Counted from the first letter of the stretch, positions 1 to 9,124 are shown. The stretch is DNA of 64,000 bases from Cardiobacteriaceae bacterium (GCA_030529365.1 JAUMXB010000005.1:1-64000); one strand, 5' to 3'. Notes: generated from the sequence alone by a model not told the origin. Numbers and translations: made by a program.

Positions 1-17
1 GATCCTCTTGAAGTTGA

Positions 18-359
18 GCAGGTATATTGTGCCAGTATATGCGGCGTTGGCTATACCGCCTCGAATGCTATCTGCCCGCGGCAAAACGGCAATACGGCTA
101 CTTCGCCCTGCCCGTGCTGTACGGCCGGGAATTCATCGCCCGCGTGGATTGCAAGGCGCAGCGCCGCGAACAGCGCCTGCACATCCTGCAACTGCATTGG
201 GAAAAAGGCGCTCCGAACCGGGAGACTATCGCCGCGCCGCTATGGCAGGCGCTCAATGCCTTCGCCCGCTTCAATCGCTGCACGCGAGTGGAATTGCCTC
301 GCGATAACGAATGGTTACAGCACAGCGATTGCTCAAGCTGGTTCACTCGCGGTCCATGA
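18..359 (+). pseudogene. C-terminal remnant of a YcaQ-like winged-helix DNA glycosylase
   Basis: The frame reads YRLECYLPAAKRQYGYFALP and then a GREFIARVDCKAQRREQRL stretch. This is the pattern I know from the C-terminal part of the YcaQ/HTH_42 crosslink-repair glycosylase family. The frame is closed upstream by a TGA at 15-17. The first three codons of the window in another frame read Asp-Pro-Leu, a motif that normally lies a short way before this block, so a frameshift between about 10 and 40 is likely. The C-terminus after about base 300 no longer resembles the family. The rest lies outside the window, so a damaged gene is inferred rather than proven. No start codon or ribosome binding site belongs to this piece. 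Confidence 0.5.
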
Positions 360-709
360 ATTGCCACGACTCGCATCATGGCAAGCCCTTCATCTGGCGG
401 CAAAACGATCCAGTCTCGCTGCCGGAGATCAGGATGCCAACCCATCCCTCAAAAATCTGCTGATAGTAAGCTGTTGAAAAAATGGCTTTATTTAACAGGC
501 TATCTATCTGGCTTTTCGGTGACCCTGCTATATAGCGGTGCTCCCGAAAAATGGCATGGACACCTCTTTGAACAAGGCCTTTTGTTCAAAGGCCCAAGAG
601 AAAAATCCTGTGTCATTTTTTTGGGGAAGCGGCGATAGTTCTGCCAACAGCCTGATCGACAGCGCGGGCAAAGAATCGCATCACGATCTGCGATCTTTAC
701 AATCTGGCT
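360..709. other. Non-coding stretch, no gene recognised
   Basis: Short open frames here have no ribosome binding site and no family resemblance. One frame from about 612 to 709 encodes a Ser/Gly/Asp-rich stretch ending in a stop and could be the decayed tail of a lost gene. An imperfect hairpin is visible around 568-594, where a run reading ACAAGGCC is followed by its near complement. Confidence 0.4.
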
Positions 710-795
710 AAAAATGATCGTTTTTTACCAAGGAGAAGCGCTTGTTATGATAAAAATTCTCACAACAAGCGCTTATCAATGAGAAAATTTCTCAT
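710..795. repeat. AAGCGCTT intergenic repeat, copy 1 (two-core)
   Basis: AAGCGCTT cores at 736-743 and 767-774, exactly 31 bp apart. The left arm carries a TTTTTTACCA block and the right end a GAGAAAATTTCTCA palindrome. The stop codon of der (TCA on this strand, 792-794) lies in the right-hand palindrome. It follows the 3' end of the leftward der cluster. Confidence 0.9.
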
Positions 796-2189
796 TCGTT
801 ATTCTGATAGGGATTGTGCTTGTCACGGAAGCTAATGCGCACTGGCGTGCCGTCGAGCTTGAAGTGCTTGCGGAAAAATTTGGCGAGATATTGTTCGTAG
901 CTCGCCGGTACATTGCTGGTGCGCGAGCCATGAATGATGATGTGCGGCGGATTGCGCCCGCCCTGGTGCGCATATTGCAGCTTGATGGCATAGCCGCTCA
1001 CCAGCGGCGGCTGATGGCGGCGATAGGCGATTTGCAGCGCTTCGGTGAGCTTGTTGGTGGAGAGCTCTGCCATGGCCGCGGCATAGACGCGCTTGACCGC
1101 AGGGATGAGCTGGCGGATGTTGCTGCCGTGCAGCGCGGAGATGTAGAACACTTCGGCGTAATCGACGAAGCGCAGCTTGCGCGCAAACTGTTCGCGCACC
1201 GCTTCGCGTTTTTCCTCGTCGAGATGGTCCCATTTGTTGACGGCGATGATGAGGGCGCGGCCGCGGCGCACGATTTCGCCGAGGAGATGCGCGTCCTGGT
1301 CGGTGACGCCTTCATGGGCATCAAGCATGAGCACGACGACGTTGGCGCGTTCGATGGCATCCAAGGTTTTGACGATGGAGAATTTTTCCACTTTGTCGGA
1401 AACCCGTGACTTGCGGCGGATGCCCGCGGTATCGATGAGGGTAAACACTTCACCGTCGCCATCGACATAGGGCACATCGATGGCATCGCGCGTGGTGCCG
1501 GCGACCGGGCTTGCCACCAGGCGCTCTTCGCCGATCAAGCGGTTGATGAGGGTGGATTTGCCGGCATTGGGGCGGCCGACGATGGCGAGCATGATGCCCT
1601 GTTCCTGCGGCGGCAGTTCCTCGTCTTCAGCGAGCAGGAATTGTGTTTCCGGCATGGCGCGGATCAATTCGGCAATCATCTGCCCGAGTTTGGCGGTGCC
1701 GCGCCGGTGTTCGGCGGCAATGGCAATCAGCGGCGTCATGCCGAGGGCGTAAAAGTCGGCCAGGATGATGTCGGGATCGCCGAAATCGGTTTTGTTGACG
1801 GCAAGAATCACTGGCTTGTCGATGCGGCGCAGTTCATGGGCGATTTTTTCATCGACTGCGGTAAGCCCTTCCCTGCCGTCCACCACGAATACGACGACAT
1901 CCGCTTCCTGGATCGCTTCGCGCGCCTGGCTGTCCACACGATAGTCAATTTCGCTTTCTTCTTCGCGCAACAGGCCGCCGGTATCGATCACGCGGCAATC
2001 GATGCCGCCCAGCTGCGCGCGGCCATAGTTGCGATCGCGCGTGAGGCCGGGCATGTCGGAGACGATGGAATCGCGGCTGCGCGTCAGCACGTTGAACAGG
2101 GTGGATTTGCCGACATTGGGACGCCCTACCAGCGCAACGACTGGCTGGCGCAGCACGGGAACATCATTTTCTTGCACGTTGTTTTCCAT
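792..2189 (-). CDS. der: Ribosome biogenesis GTPase Der (EngA)
   Basis: Double-GTPase protein needed for maturation of the 50S subunit. Two complete G domains are visible: GRPNVGKST, DTGG and NKTD in the first, GRPNAGKST, DTAG and NKWD in the second. They are followed by the C-terminal KH-like domain, for about 465 residues, the usual family length. The ORF is open further upstream, but the ATG at 2189 (MENNVQ) sits just after the bamB stop and leaves a short leader before PVVALVGRP, so I chose it. It is the last gene of the ndk-to-der cluster, and E. coli also has bamB immediately before der. Its stop codon is donated by the flanking intergenic repeat. Confidence 0.95.
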   Translation of the reverse strand: MENNVQENDVPVLRQPVVALVGRPNVGKSTLFNVLTRSRDSIVSDMPGLTRDRNYGRAQLGGIDCRVIDTGGLLREEESEIDYRVDSQAREAIQEADVVVFVVDGREGLTAVDEKIAHELRRIDKPVILAVNKTDFGDPDIILADFYALGMTPLIAIAAEHRRGTAKLGQMIAELIRAMPETQFLLAEDEELPPQEQGIMLAIVGRPNAGKSTLINRLIGEERLVASPVAGTTRDAIDVPYVDGDGEVFTLIDTAGIRRKSRVSDKVEKFSIVKTLDAIERANVVVLMLDAHEGVTDQDAHLLGEIVRRGRALIIAVNKWDHLDEEKREAVREQFARKLRFVDYAEVFYISALHGSNIRQLIPAVKRVYAAAMAELSTNKLTEALQIAYRRHQPPLVSGYAIKLQYAHQGGRNPPHIIIHGSRTSNVPASYEQYLAKFFRKHFKLDGTPVRISFRDKHNPYQNNE

Positions 2190-2196
2190 GTTCGGC

Positions 2197-3360
2197 TTAT
2201 TGTGGACGGAAGGCGACGAGCTGGCCGTCATCCAGTTGCCAGACGATTTTGTCATTCAGCACCAGTGCCGAAGCGCTGGCGCCACCGCGGCCGATTCTGT
2301 CCTGCCCCAGCAGTTTGCCGTCGCGGTCGGAGAGCCAGTGCAGATATCCTTCCCCGTCCAGCACGCCAATCCGCCCGGGAATGGCAAATACCGGCGAGAG
2401 GCCGCGCCCTTCCAGCGCGCTGTTCTGCCAGCGAATGCTGCCGTCCTGCTGGTTGAGCGCAATGACGTGGTCCACATCGGTAGACAGGAACAGGCCATCC
2501 TGCGAGAGCGCGAAATCGCGCGGCGTGGAAACTTCGTCCTGCTGCCAGGCCGGAACGCCTTTTTCCAAATCAATGGCAAACATCATCGACTGATAGGCGG
2601 CGCCAAACAGGCGGCCCTGGTTGACAACCGGCGTGGCATCCATATCGACGATGCGCGATACCCGCCCGCTGCCGCGACCAATGGCCAGGCGCTGCTCCAC
2701 GACCGGCAGGCCGTTTTCCTGCTGCAAGACCACGAAATAGCCGCTGTCGCTGGTGACGATGACCACGCCGCCGCCGATAATCGGGCTGGCGTTGCCGCGC
2801 ATGGTAAAGGCAGGCTCAGTGATGTGATAGCGCCAGAGCAGCTGGCCGCTGTCGGCGCGGAAAGCGCTGATCCGGCCATCCTGGGTACGGGCCACCACGA
2901 TTCTGCCATCCGATGCCGGGCGGCTGATCATTTGCCCGCCAAGCGACTGCCGCCATGCCGGACTGCCGTCTTCGGCATTGAGCGCCAGCAGGTCGCCGTT
3001 GTGCGTACCCACATACAGATAACCCGGCGCTGCGGCAACGCCCGCCGTTATGCGGTTGCCGAGGCGAACGCGATACAGGGACTCGCCGCTGTCAGCATCG
3101 AATGCCGACAGGCGCCCGTCCGCACTGACGGCGAAAATGCGGCGTCCGTCGCTATCCGGCTGCAAGGCCAAGCCGCCAGCCGCATTGCCTTTGCCCAGAC
3201 GGTGCGACCACAACACGCCGGTCTGCACGCTGCCTGCCGTCTCCGGCAGCGGGCTGGCCTGCGGGCGATTGTCTTCACCGAGGAAAAAATCCGTCGCGCT
3301 GCAGGCCGTCAGCGCCAATAGCGCGGATGCGAGGATGATATGCCGAAAAGTGCCGTTCAT
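2197..3360 (-). CDS. bamB: Outer membrane protein assembly factor BamB (lipoprotein)
   Basis: Outer-membrane-anchored beta-propeller lipoprotein of the BAM complex that inserts beta-barrel proteins. The N-terminus is a lipoprotein signal with a LTAC lipobox, so the mature protein would start at Cys about 20. The rest is a chain of PQQ-type propeller blades (for example GRRIFAVSADGRLSAFDADSG and GYLYVGTHNGDLLALNAEDG-like repeats). At 387 residues it matches the family. The start codon overlaps the yfgM stop in an ATGA arrangement, indicating translational coupling. It lies between yfgM and der as in E. coli. Confidence 0.94.
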   Translation of the reverse strand: MNGTFRHIILASALLALTACSATDFFLGEDNRPQASPLPETAGSVQTGVLWSHRLGKGNAAGGLALQPDSDGRRIFAVSADGRLSAFDADSGESLYRVRLGNRITAGVAAAPGYLYVGTHNGDLLALNAEDGSPAWRQSLGGQMISRPASDGRIVVARTQDGRISAFRADSGQLLWRYHITEPAFTMRGNASPIIGGGVVIVTSDSGYFVVLQQENGLPVVEQRLAIGRGSGRVSRIVDMDATPVVNQGRLFGAAYQSMMFAIDLEKGVPAWQQDEVSTPRDFALSQDGLFLSTDVDHVIALNQQDGSIRWQNSALEGRGLSPVFAIPGRIGVLDGEGYLHWLSDRDGKLLGQDRIGRGGASASALVLNDKIVWQLDDGQLVAFRPQ

Positions 3361-3986
3361 GATGAAGCATCCCGGGTCAACAATTGCTGTTTCAGGGCCT
3401 GGATTTGTACTTCCAGGAAAGGACTGGGCATGCGGCTTTGCGCATCTTCCAATGCTGCCAGCGCCTGCTCCGGCTCGTTTTTGGCCCTGTGCGCCAGAGC
3501 TTTCAATTCCAGCGCAGGCACGGCATAGATGGATGTCTGCAAGGCCTGCACCTGCCCGAGCACGTCATCCCATTGCCCATCTGCCGCAGCAAGTTGGGCG
3601 AGATGCCAACGTGCCGTTTGCGCCACAAACGCATCCTTCGCCGCCGCAGCCTTTTCAAGATGCGCTTTCGCAGCGGACTTGTCGCCAGCCTGCATCTGCG
3701 CCTTGGCGACCAGCATGGCCGTCATTTCCGCCATTTCTCCCTTGGCATCGCCCATTTTGGCAAACAGCGCCTGCGCTTCTTCATGCTTGCCAGCCTGTAC
3801 CGCCTGCTGCACGGCCTGCATTTGCACGGCCTGCTCCTGTGCCGCCCTGGCTTGTGATCCCTGCCACCATTCATAGGCAAAAATGCCGGCAATACCCAGC
3901 CCCAGACCGCCTGCCACGGTCAGGCCGTATTGGCGCAACCAGTCACGGATCAGGTCAACGGTTTCTTCATCAGTTCTGTCTGTCAT
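3357..3986 (-). CDS. yfgM: YfgM family SecYEG ancillary / periplasmic chaperone protein
   Basis: Inner-membrane protein with a short cytoplasmic N-terminus, one transmembrane helix (about residues 24-42, LTVAGGLGLGIAGIFAYEWW) and a periplasmic tetratricopeptide-like domain rich in Ala, Gln and Lys. In E. coli YfgM associates with the Sec translocon and PpiD, and is encoded between hisS and bamB exactly as here. At 209 residues it has the usual size. It is coupled to bamB by a 4-nt overlap. The assignment rests on topology plus synteny. Confidence 0.88.
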   Translation of the reverse strand: MTDRTDEETVDLIRDWLRQYGLTVAGGLGLGIAGIFAYEWWQGSQARAAQEQAVQMQAVQQAVQAGKHEEAQALFAKMGDAKGEMAEMTAMLVAKAQMQAGDKSAAKAHLEKAAAAKDAFVAQTARWHLAQLAAADGQWDDVLGQVQALQTSIYAVPALELKALAHRAKNEPEQALAALEDAQSRMPSPFLEVQIQALKQQLLTRDASS

Positions 3987-4001
3987 GCTTGCATTCCTGT
4001 A

Positions 4002-5264
4002 TCACGAATGTGCCGGTGTGGCCAACTGGGCAACGATTTGCGCCAGCGGCAAGGTTTGCTGCTCGCCACTTGCCAGCGTTTTCAGGGTAAAGAGATTTTG
4101 CTCGGCCTCGCTTTCGCCAAGGATCAGGGCATGGGCCGCGCCGGATTTGTCCGCTTTTTTCAGCTGGTTCTTGAGGCTTTGCGCCTCGGTCTGCACGATG
4201 ACGCGCACGCCCTGCGCACGCAGGATTTCACAGGCCTTGAGCAATCCGGGCATCTGCGCCGGCGCGGCGGCTATGGCATACACCTGCGGCGCTGTGGATA
4301 CGGCAAGGCTTTCTTCGCAGAGCAGCGCAATGCGATCCACGCCGAAGGCAAAACCCGCAGCAGGCGTCGCTTTGCCGCCCAGTTGCTCGACCAGACCGTC
4401 ATAGCGGCCACCGGCGCAAACTGTGCCCTGCGCACCCAGTGCTGTCGTCGTCCACTCGAAAACGCTGTGGCAGTAATAATCCAGTCCGCGCACCAGTCGC
4501 GGATTTTCGCGATAGACAATGCCAAGCGCTTCCAGCAGGGTTTTGACGGTGGCAAAGTGAGTCGTCGAGGTTTCGCCGAGATAATCGGCAAGCACTGGCG
4601 CACCATCAAGCACCCGCTGCACACCAGCATCCTTGCTGTCGAGAATGCGCAAGGGGTTGGTCGTCAAACGGCGGCGGCTGTCGTCATCAAGCGCATCCAC
4701 ATGATTCTGCAAATACGCCACCAGCGCCTGCTGGTAGGCACGGCGTTCCTCAGGCAAGCCTATGCTGTTGATTTCCAGCGTAACCTTGTCATAGACACCC
4801 AGTTCGCTGAAAAGCGCCGCACTGACGGCCATCAGCTCGACATCCAGCGCCGCATCGGCCATGCCAAAGGCTTCCACACTGATTTGCGTGAACTGGCGAT
4901 AGCGACCTTTTTGCGGACGCTCGTAGCGGAACATCGGCCCTTCCACATAAAGGCGCTGCACCTGTTGCAGCAGCCCGTTCTCAATCAATGCGCGCACCAG
5001 GCCAGCAGTGGCTTCCGGGCGCAATGTCAGGCTTTCATCATTGCGGTCGGCAAAGGTATACATTTCCTTGCTGACAATATCGGTTTCCTCACCAATGCTG
5101 CGCGCAAAAAGGCCGGTCTTTTCGAGAAGCGGCGTTTGCGCAGGAAGATAGCCGTAACGCTGCAACAGCGCGTGGGTAATAGTATGCAAGCGCTCCAGTT
5201 GCAGGGAATACGGCGGGAAAATATCGCGCATGCCGCGCACGGACTGGATGGTTTCCCGACTCAT
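4002..5264 (-). CDS. hisS: Histidyl-tRNA synthetase
   Basis: Class II aminoacyl-tRNA synthetase charging tRNA-His. It begins SRETIQSVRGMRDIFPP, the canonical HisRS opening, and contains the class II motif 2 region (RYERPQKGRYRQFTQ), the LVRGLDYYCHSVFEW histidine-binding segment and a C-terminal anticodon-binding domain. It has about 420 residues. I chose the ATG at 5264, which overlaps the rodZ stop as TGATG and has GGAGG nine bases upstream, rather than the GTG one codon earlier. In many gammaproteobacteria ispG sits between rodZ and hisS; it is absent here. Confidence 0.96.
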   Translation of the reverse strand: MSRETIQSVRGMRDIFPPYSLQLERLHTITHALLQRYGYLPAQTPLLEKTGLFARSIGEETDIVSKEMYTFADRNDESLTLRPEATAGLVRALIENGLLQQVQRLYVEGPMFRYERPQKGRYRQFTQISVEAFGMADAALDVELMAVSAALFSELGVYDKVTLEINSIGLPEERRAYQQALVAYLQNHVDALDDDSRRRLTTNPLRILDSKDAGVQRVLDGAPVLADYLGETSTTHFATVKTLLEALGIVYRENPRLVRGLDYYCHSVFEWTTTALGAQGTVCAGGRYDGLVEQLGGKATPAAGFAFGVDRIALLCEESLAVSTAPQVYAIAAAPAQMPGLLKACEILRAQGVRVIVQTEAQSLKNQLKKADKSGAAHALILGESEAEQNLFTLKTLASGEQQTLPLAQIVAQLATPAHS

Positions 5265-6211
5265 CACTGCACCTCCGCAAAATTCACATTGAAGCGGCGC
5301 TCCGAACCTTTCTGCCGGAAAGGCATCAGATCCACGGGCTTGTCGCCCAGCATCACCACCACGTCCGAAGGACGGCCAATATTCATGGAAAAGGGACCTT
5401 CCGGCAACGGCAAGGCCACCGTATCGCCTTTCTTGAGAATGGCGGATGCCACCACCCGTCCGGTAGCGCTTTTCACTTCCAGCCAGGTTTCGCCCTGCAC
5501 CCTGAGTTCTGCCGCTTGCGGCACAGGCGCCGGTACGGGCGCTGCGGTTTCAGGCTCTGTGGTGACCTGTGCGTCGCTACTGTTTTGTTCGGCCGTGCTT
5601 TCCAGGGCGATGAGCTGCATGCCCTGATGATTGTCGCCTGTTGCCTGGTCAGGCTGCGGCGTTTGTTCTGCCGTCAGCGGTGCATCCGGGCCAATCTGCA
5701 GGATGATGTCATTCGTACCCGGCTGCGGAGCGGTTTCCGGCGCTGGCGTCTCCTGCGGCGCAGACGCAAACGCGCCGCGGATTTGCTGCATCAGCCAGGA
5801 TTCATTGTCCGCCACCTGCAGCACAATAACGCCGGCCAGCGCAAAAAGCGGTACCAGCGCCAGCCAGGCTTTCCACGGCGTGCGCTTGTAGGATTTTTTC
5901 TGGCTCGCCACATTGGCGGAGGTCAAGCGCAACTCTGTGGGCGTATCCATGCTGAGTGCATTGAAAGCGCGGGTAAAGGCGGCCTGGTTCAGGCCGAGAA
6001 AACGGGCGTAGATGCTGAGATAACCACGGGAAAATACCGGCGCACCGATTTCCTGAAAACGGTTGCTTTCCAGCTTCTCGATGATTTCCACGCTGAGTTT
6101 GGTCTGCATGGAGGCAGAGGCGAGAGAAAGCCCCTTTTCTTCCCGGGTCTTGCAAAGCAACGCACCGATATCGTCGATAGGTTGCTCGTCATTCCAGTCC
6201 TTTTCCGTCAT
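5264..6211 (-). CDS. rodZ: Cytoskeleton protein RodZ
   Basis: Bitopic cell-shape protein linking MreB to the elongation machinery. Residues about 15-80 form a helix-turn-helix (HTH_25) domain (GLSLASASMQTKLSVEIIEK, then a SRGYLSIYARFLGL block). A basic stretch (KKSYKRTPWK) precedes one transmembrane helix at about 112-135. A long Pro/Ala/Thr/Glu-rich periplasmic linker leads to a C-terminal DUF4115-type beta domain (LRVQGETWLEVKSATG). At 315 residues it is typical. It lies in the cluster just after pilW and overlaps hisS. Confidence 0.92.
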   Translation of the reverse strand: MTEKDWNDEQPIDDIGALLCKTREEKGLSLASASMQTKLSVEIIEKLESNRFQEIGAPVFSRGYLSIYARFLGLNQAAFTRAFNALSMDTPTELRLTSANVASQKKSYKRTPWKAWLALVPLFALAGVIVLQVADNESWLMQQIRGAFASAPQETPAPETAPQPGTNDIILQIGPDAPLTAEQTPQPDQATGDNHQGMQLIALESTAEQNSSDAQVTTEPETAAPVPAPVPQAAELRVQGETWLEVKSATGRVVASAILKKGDTVALPLPEGPFSMNIGRPSDVVVMLGDKPVDLMPFRQKGSERRFNVNFAEVQ

Positions 6212-6216
6212 AGCAT

Positions 6217-6984
6217 TCAGAGTCCCAATTGTTTGGCCAAGGGCGAGTCATTGTAATTGCCGCGCATCACCCGGATCAGCTCTTCTTCGAGGCGACTGTC
6301 GCCTGTCGCGCGGGCAGCAAGAATGCCGAGATAGGCGCTGTCCGCGCTATAGCCCACATAAGTGTGCACCACTTTCAGGTAACGCAGGGCGCTGGCATAG
6401 TCCTGTTTGTCAATCGCAATTTGCGCCAGCGGCAGCAGAGCACCTGCCGCCTGGGAATTGGTGGCAAGCGCTTGCCGGTAAGCGCTTTCTGCCGCATTGA
6501 TCCGCCTTTTTTCCCGCTCGCAGTTGCCTTCGGCGATATAAGAAAGCGTGACAAATTCCCCGCCTTTTGCGCGCATGCGGCCATACAGGTTCTGACGCTC
6601 CGGTTCGCGATCAAATTTGCACAGGAAGGTGGCAAAATTCATGAAGCCCAGCGTGTAATCAGGATGCGAGGACACCAGCTTTTCATAAACCTGATAACCA
6701 TTGGCAATATCGCGTTTTTCTTCGTAAAGCACGGCCAGCACGTTCCATGCTTCCGGATTCTGCGAATTGATTTCAATCGCCCGCTTGAGCTTGGGTTCGG
6801 CGAGATCGAAACGCCCCATCTGCAAATAACGCGCACCCAGAGCAAGATAATCGTCATACGCCTTGTCGTAATTCGGTCCGCGACTGCTTCGATCATTATC
6901 AGGGCTTGTAGAGCAGGCTCCCATGGCCAGAGCGGCCATCAAAAGTGCCGCTTGCAGCCTTTTTGCTTTCTTCCTCTCCATCAT
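6217..6984 (-). CDS. pilW: Type IV pilus biogenesis/stability lipoprotein PilW (PilF)
   Basis: Outer-membrane pilotin-like lipoprotein needed for PilQ secretin assembly and stable type IV pili. The signal peptide ends in an AMGAC lipobox. The mature protein is built of tetratricopeptide repeats (YDDYLALGARYLQMGRFDLA, NPEAWNVLAVLYEEKRDIA). It has 255 residues. The start overlaps the rlmN stop as ATGATG; the first ATG has GGAG eight bases upstream. The order rlmN-pilW-rodZ is the normal one, and its presence implies type IV pili, hence twitching or natural transformation, in this organism. Confidence 0.92.
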   Translation of the reverse strand: MMERKKAKRLQAALLMAALAMGACSTSPDNDRSSRGPNYDKAYDDYLALGARYLQMGRFDLAEPKLKRAIEINSQNPEAWNVLAVLYEEKRDIANGYQVYEKLVSSHPDYTLGFMNFATFLCKFDREPERQNLYGRMRAKGGEFVTLSYIAEGNCEREKRRINAAESAYRQALATNSQAAGALLPLAQIAIDKQDYASALRYLKVVHTYVGYSADSAYLGILAARATGDSRLEEELIRVMRGNYNDSPLAKQLGL

Positions 6985-8084
6985 ACGCTCTCCATTTCCA
7001 CTCGCTTGAGCCGGCGTTCGCGCCGGCTTCGATCATTGACCTGGCCGACCAGCTGGCCGCATGCCGCATCGATATCCTCGCCCCGTGTCTTGCGAATGGT
7101 CGCCACATAACCCGCTTCCTGCAAATGGCGCTGGAAGGCCATGATGCGGTTGCGCGACGAGCATTCAAAGCGGCTGCCCGGGAAGGGATTGAAGGGAATC
7201 AGGTTGATTTTGCCGGGCACATCGCGCAACAGGGCGGCAAGCTCGCGCGCATGCTCAAGGCTGTCGTTCACATCTTTCAGCATGACGTATTCCCAGGTCA
7301 CGCCGCCATGCTGGTTGTTGTGCTCCACATACATCTTGCACGCTTCCAGCAGCGCATCCAGCCCGTAACGGGCATTGATGGGCACGATTTCGTTGCGCAG
7401 GGCATCGTTGGGCGCGTGCAGGGAGACCGCCAGACTCAGATCCGTCACTTCGCGCAACTTGTGAATGGCAGGCACCACGCCAGACGTGCTGAGCGTCACC
7501 CGCCGTTTGGACAGGCCGAAGGCAAGGTCGTCCATGAAAATTTCCGTGGCCGGCAGGACATTGTTGAAGTTGACCAGCGGTTCGCCCATGCCCATCAGCA
7601 CCACATTGGTAACCACGCGCTTGTCGCTCTGGCCGCAGCCGAGCAAATCCTTCGCAAGCCACACCTGCACGACAATTTCGCCGGTGGTGAGGTTGCGGTT
7701 GAAGCCTTCGTGCGCAGTGGAGCAAAAAGGGCAGGCGAGCGCGCAACCAGCCTGCGAGGAAATGCACAAGGTGCCACGATCATCCTCGGGGATAAAGACC
7801 GTTTCAATGCTGTTGCCGCAATCGTAGCGGAACACCCATTTGCGCGTGCCGTCGCTCGCCAGCTGATCGGCGATAATCGTCGGAAATACCAACGTCGCCC
7901 GCTCTTTCAGCATGGCGCGCGTTGCCTTGCCAAGATCCGTCATCGCATCGAAATCCGTAATCCGCTCGTGGTACAGCCATTTCATCAGCTGTTTGGCACG
8001 AAAAGGCTTTTCGCCCTGAGCAACAAACCAGTCACTCAGGGCGCGCGGCGTAAGATCAAAAAGATTGATGCGATCTGCGTTCAT
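6981..8084 (-). CDS. rlmN: Dual-specificity RNA methyltransferase RlmN
   Basis: Radical SAM enzyme that methylates C2 of A2503 in 23S rRNA and A37 in several tRNAs. The iron-sulfur cluster cysteines are Cys114, Cys118 and Cys121 (CALACPFC). The protein also shows VLMGMGEPLVNFNNV, the SLAVSLHAPND block and a C-terminal half with LIPFNPFPGS. It has 367 residues. It follows ndk by 3 nt and overlaps pilW, so all three are probably one transcript. Confidence 0.96.
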   Translation of the reverse strand: MNADRINLFDLTPRALSDWFVAQGEKPFRAKQLMKWLYHERITDFDAMTDLGKATRAMLKERATLVFPTIIADQLASDGTRKWVFRYDCGNSIETVFIPEDDRGTLCISSQAGCALACPFCSTAHEGFNRNLTTGEIVVQVWLAKDLLGCGQSDKRVVTNVVLMGMGEPLVNFNNVLPATEIFMDDLAFGLSKRRVTLSTSGVVPAIHKLREVTDLSLAVSLHAPNDALRNEIVPINARYGLDALLEACKMYVEHNNQHGGVTWEYVMLKDVNDSLEHARELAALLRDVPGKINLIPFNPFPGSRFECSSRNRIMAFQRHLQEAGYVATIRKTRGEDIDAACGQLVGQVNDRSRRERRLKRVEMESV

Positions 8085-8087
8085 GCC

Positions 8088-8516
8088 TTATTTACGCTGG
8101 CAAAGTTCAGCATCAGTAAAGAAGAAGGCGATTTCTGCCTTGGCCGTTTCCGGTGCATCAGAGCCGTGCACGGCATTGGCATCGATGCTTTCGGCGAAAT
8201 CGGCGCGGATCGTGCCCGGCGCGGCTTCTTTCGGGTTGGTGGCGCCCATCACTTCACGGTTCTTGGCAATGGCGCCCTCGCCTTCCAGCACCTGAATCAT
8301 CACCGGGCCGGAAATCATGAATTCCACCAGATCATTAAAGAAAGGACGCTCTTTGTGCACAGCATAGAAACCTTCGGCATCCGCGCGGGAAAGCTGTTTC
8401 ATTTTTGCGGCAACAATGCGCAGACCCGCTTTCTCGAAACGGCTGTAAATCTCGCCAATTACATTCTTGGCAACAGCATCAGGTTTAACAATGGAAAGTG
8501 TACGTTCTACAGCCAT
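8088..8516 (-). CDS. ndk: Nucleoside-diphosphate kinase
   Basis: Equilibrates NTP and NDP pools through a phosphohistidine intermediate. It begins [17 protein letters not shown] and carries the active-site block [12 protein letters not shown], whose His is phosphorylated. At 142 residues it is standard. A TAGGAG ribosome binding site lies about 10 nt before the ATG. It is the first gene of the leftward cluster ending in der. A single-core intergenic repeat (8629-8688) lies about 110 bp upstream. Confidence 0.96.
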   Translation of the reverse strand: MAVERTLSIVKPDAVAKNVIGEIYSRFEKAGLRIVAAKMKQLSRADAEGFYAVHKERPFFNDLVEFMISGPVMIQVLEGEGAIAKNREVMGATNPKEAAPGTIRADFAESIDANAVHGSDAPETAKAEIAFFFTDAELCQRK

Positions 8517-8628
8517 TTACAGAGACTCCTACAGTTAATTGAATGGAAAAAAACAGCGCGTATCTTAGCATAATCGCGGACGGACTCCGCGCTTTTTGGC
8601 CACAATCTTCCCTCTATAAATCCCTATC

Positions 8629-8688
8629 AAAAATAGCTGTTTTTTACTACCATCGAGCGCTTATCTCAATAAAAAATCACTATAAAAT
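8629..8688. repeat. AAGCGCTT intergenic repeat, copy 2 (single-core)
   Basis: A palindrome whose arms read AAAATAGCTGTTTTTTACTA and, inverted, AAAAAATCACTATAAAA around a near-perfect core (GAGCGCTT). It shows the minimal one-core form of the family with both outer ends present. It sits between the ndk 5' end and the 3' end of the small gene at 8765. Confidence 0.8.
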
Positions 8689-8764
8689 GCATAAAAATTT
8701 CTATTTATCATCATCAGCACGCCAAAGCATCGCCAAACCCCGGCGCTTTGTGCGCCGCCGCCCG

Positions 8765-9016
8765 TTACAAAGTGCAAATCCCCCAGGATTCCCTTATCGC
8801 AGTTCCCGCATGCCTGCGCTCCTGAACGGTTTTCTCGCCTTCATAGCGACGGGGATTACCGCACATAAAACAGGAACACACTTTGGGCGTCGCCGCATGA
8901 ATCCCCACGCGCCGCGGCGTGCGCTCTTCCGGTGAGAAGCAATTGTTGCGCAAATGCCGCCAGGCACGGCGCTTGTGCTTGCCTTGCTGGAAACGGCGAA
9001 AAGCCAGACCTCGCAT
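8765..9016 (-). CDS. Small conserved basic protein with CSCxMCGNPRR motif
   Basis: An 83-residue, Arg-rich protein starting MRGLAFRRFQQGKHKRRAWR and containing PKVCSCFMCGNPRRYEGEKT followed by VQERR. I recognise the CSCxMCGNPRR...GExTxQERR signature from small uncharacterised proteobacterial proteins. The Cys-x-Cys-x-x-Cys cluster could bind a metal; that is inference. The start is set by a strong GGAGGG six bases before the ATG at 9016. The longer frame above it runs into repeat copy 3 and is not real. It is monocistronic, with no informative neighbours. Confidence 0.7.
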   Translation of the reverse strand: MRGLAFRRFQQGKHKRRAWRHLRNNCFSPEERTPRRVGIHAATPKVCSCFMCGNPRRYEGEKTVQERRHAGTAIRESWGICTL

Positions 9017-9038
9017 ACACCCTCCAAAAAATAATTCA

Positions 9039-9124
9039 AAATAATCGATTTTTACCATCAATAAGCGCTTATTGTGGGAAAATTTCTCGCAATAAGCGCT
9101 TTATAATGAGAAAATTTTTCATTA
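9039..9124. repeat. AAGCGCTT intergenic repeat, copy 3 (two-core)
   Basis: Cores at 9063-9070 and 9094-9101 (31 bp apart), with GGGAAAATTTCTC between them and GAGAAAATTTTTC at the right end. Lies just upstream of the small gene at 8765-9016. Confidence 0.9.
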
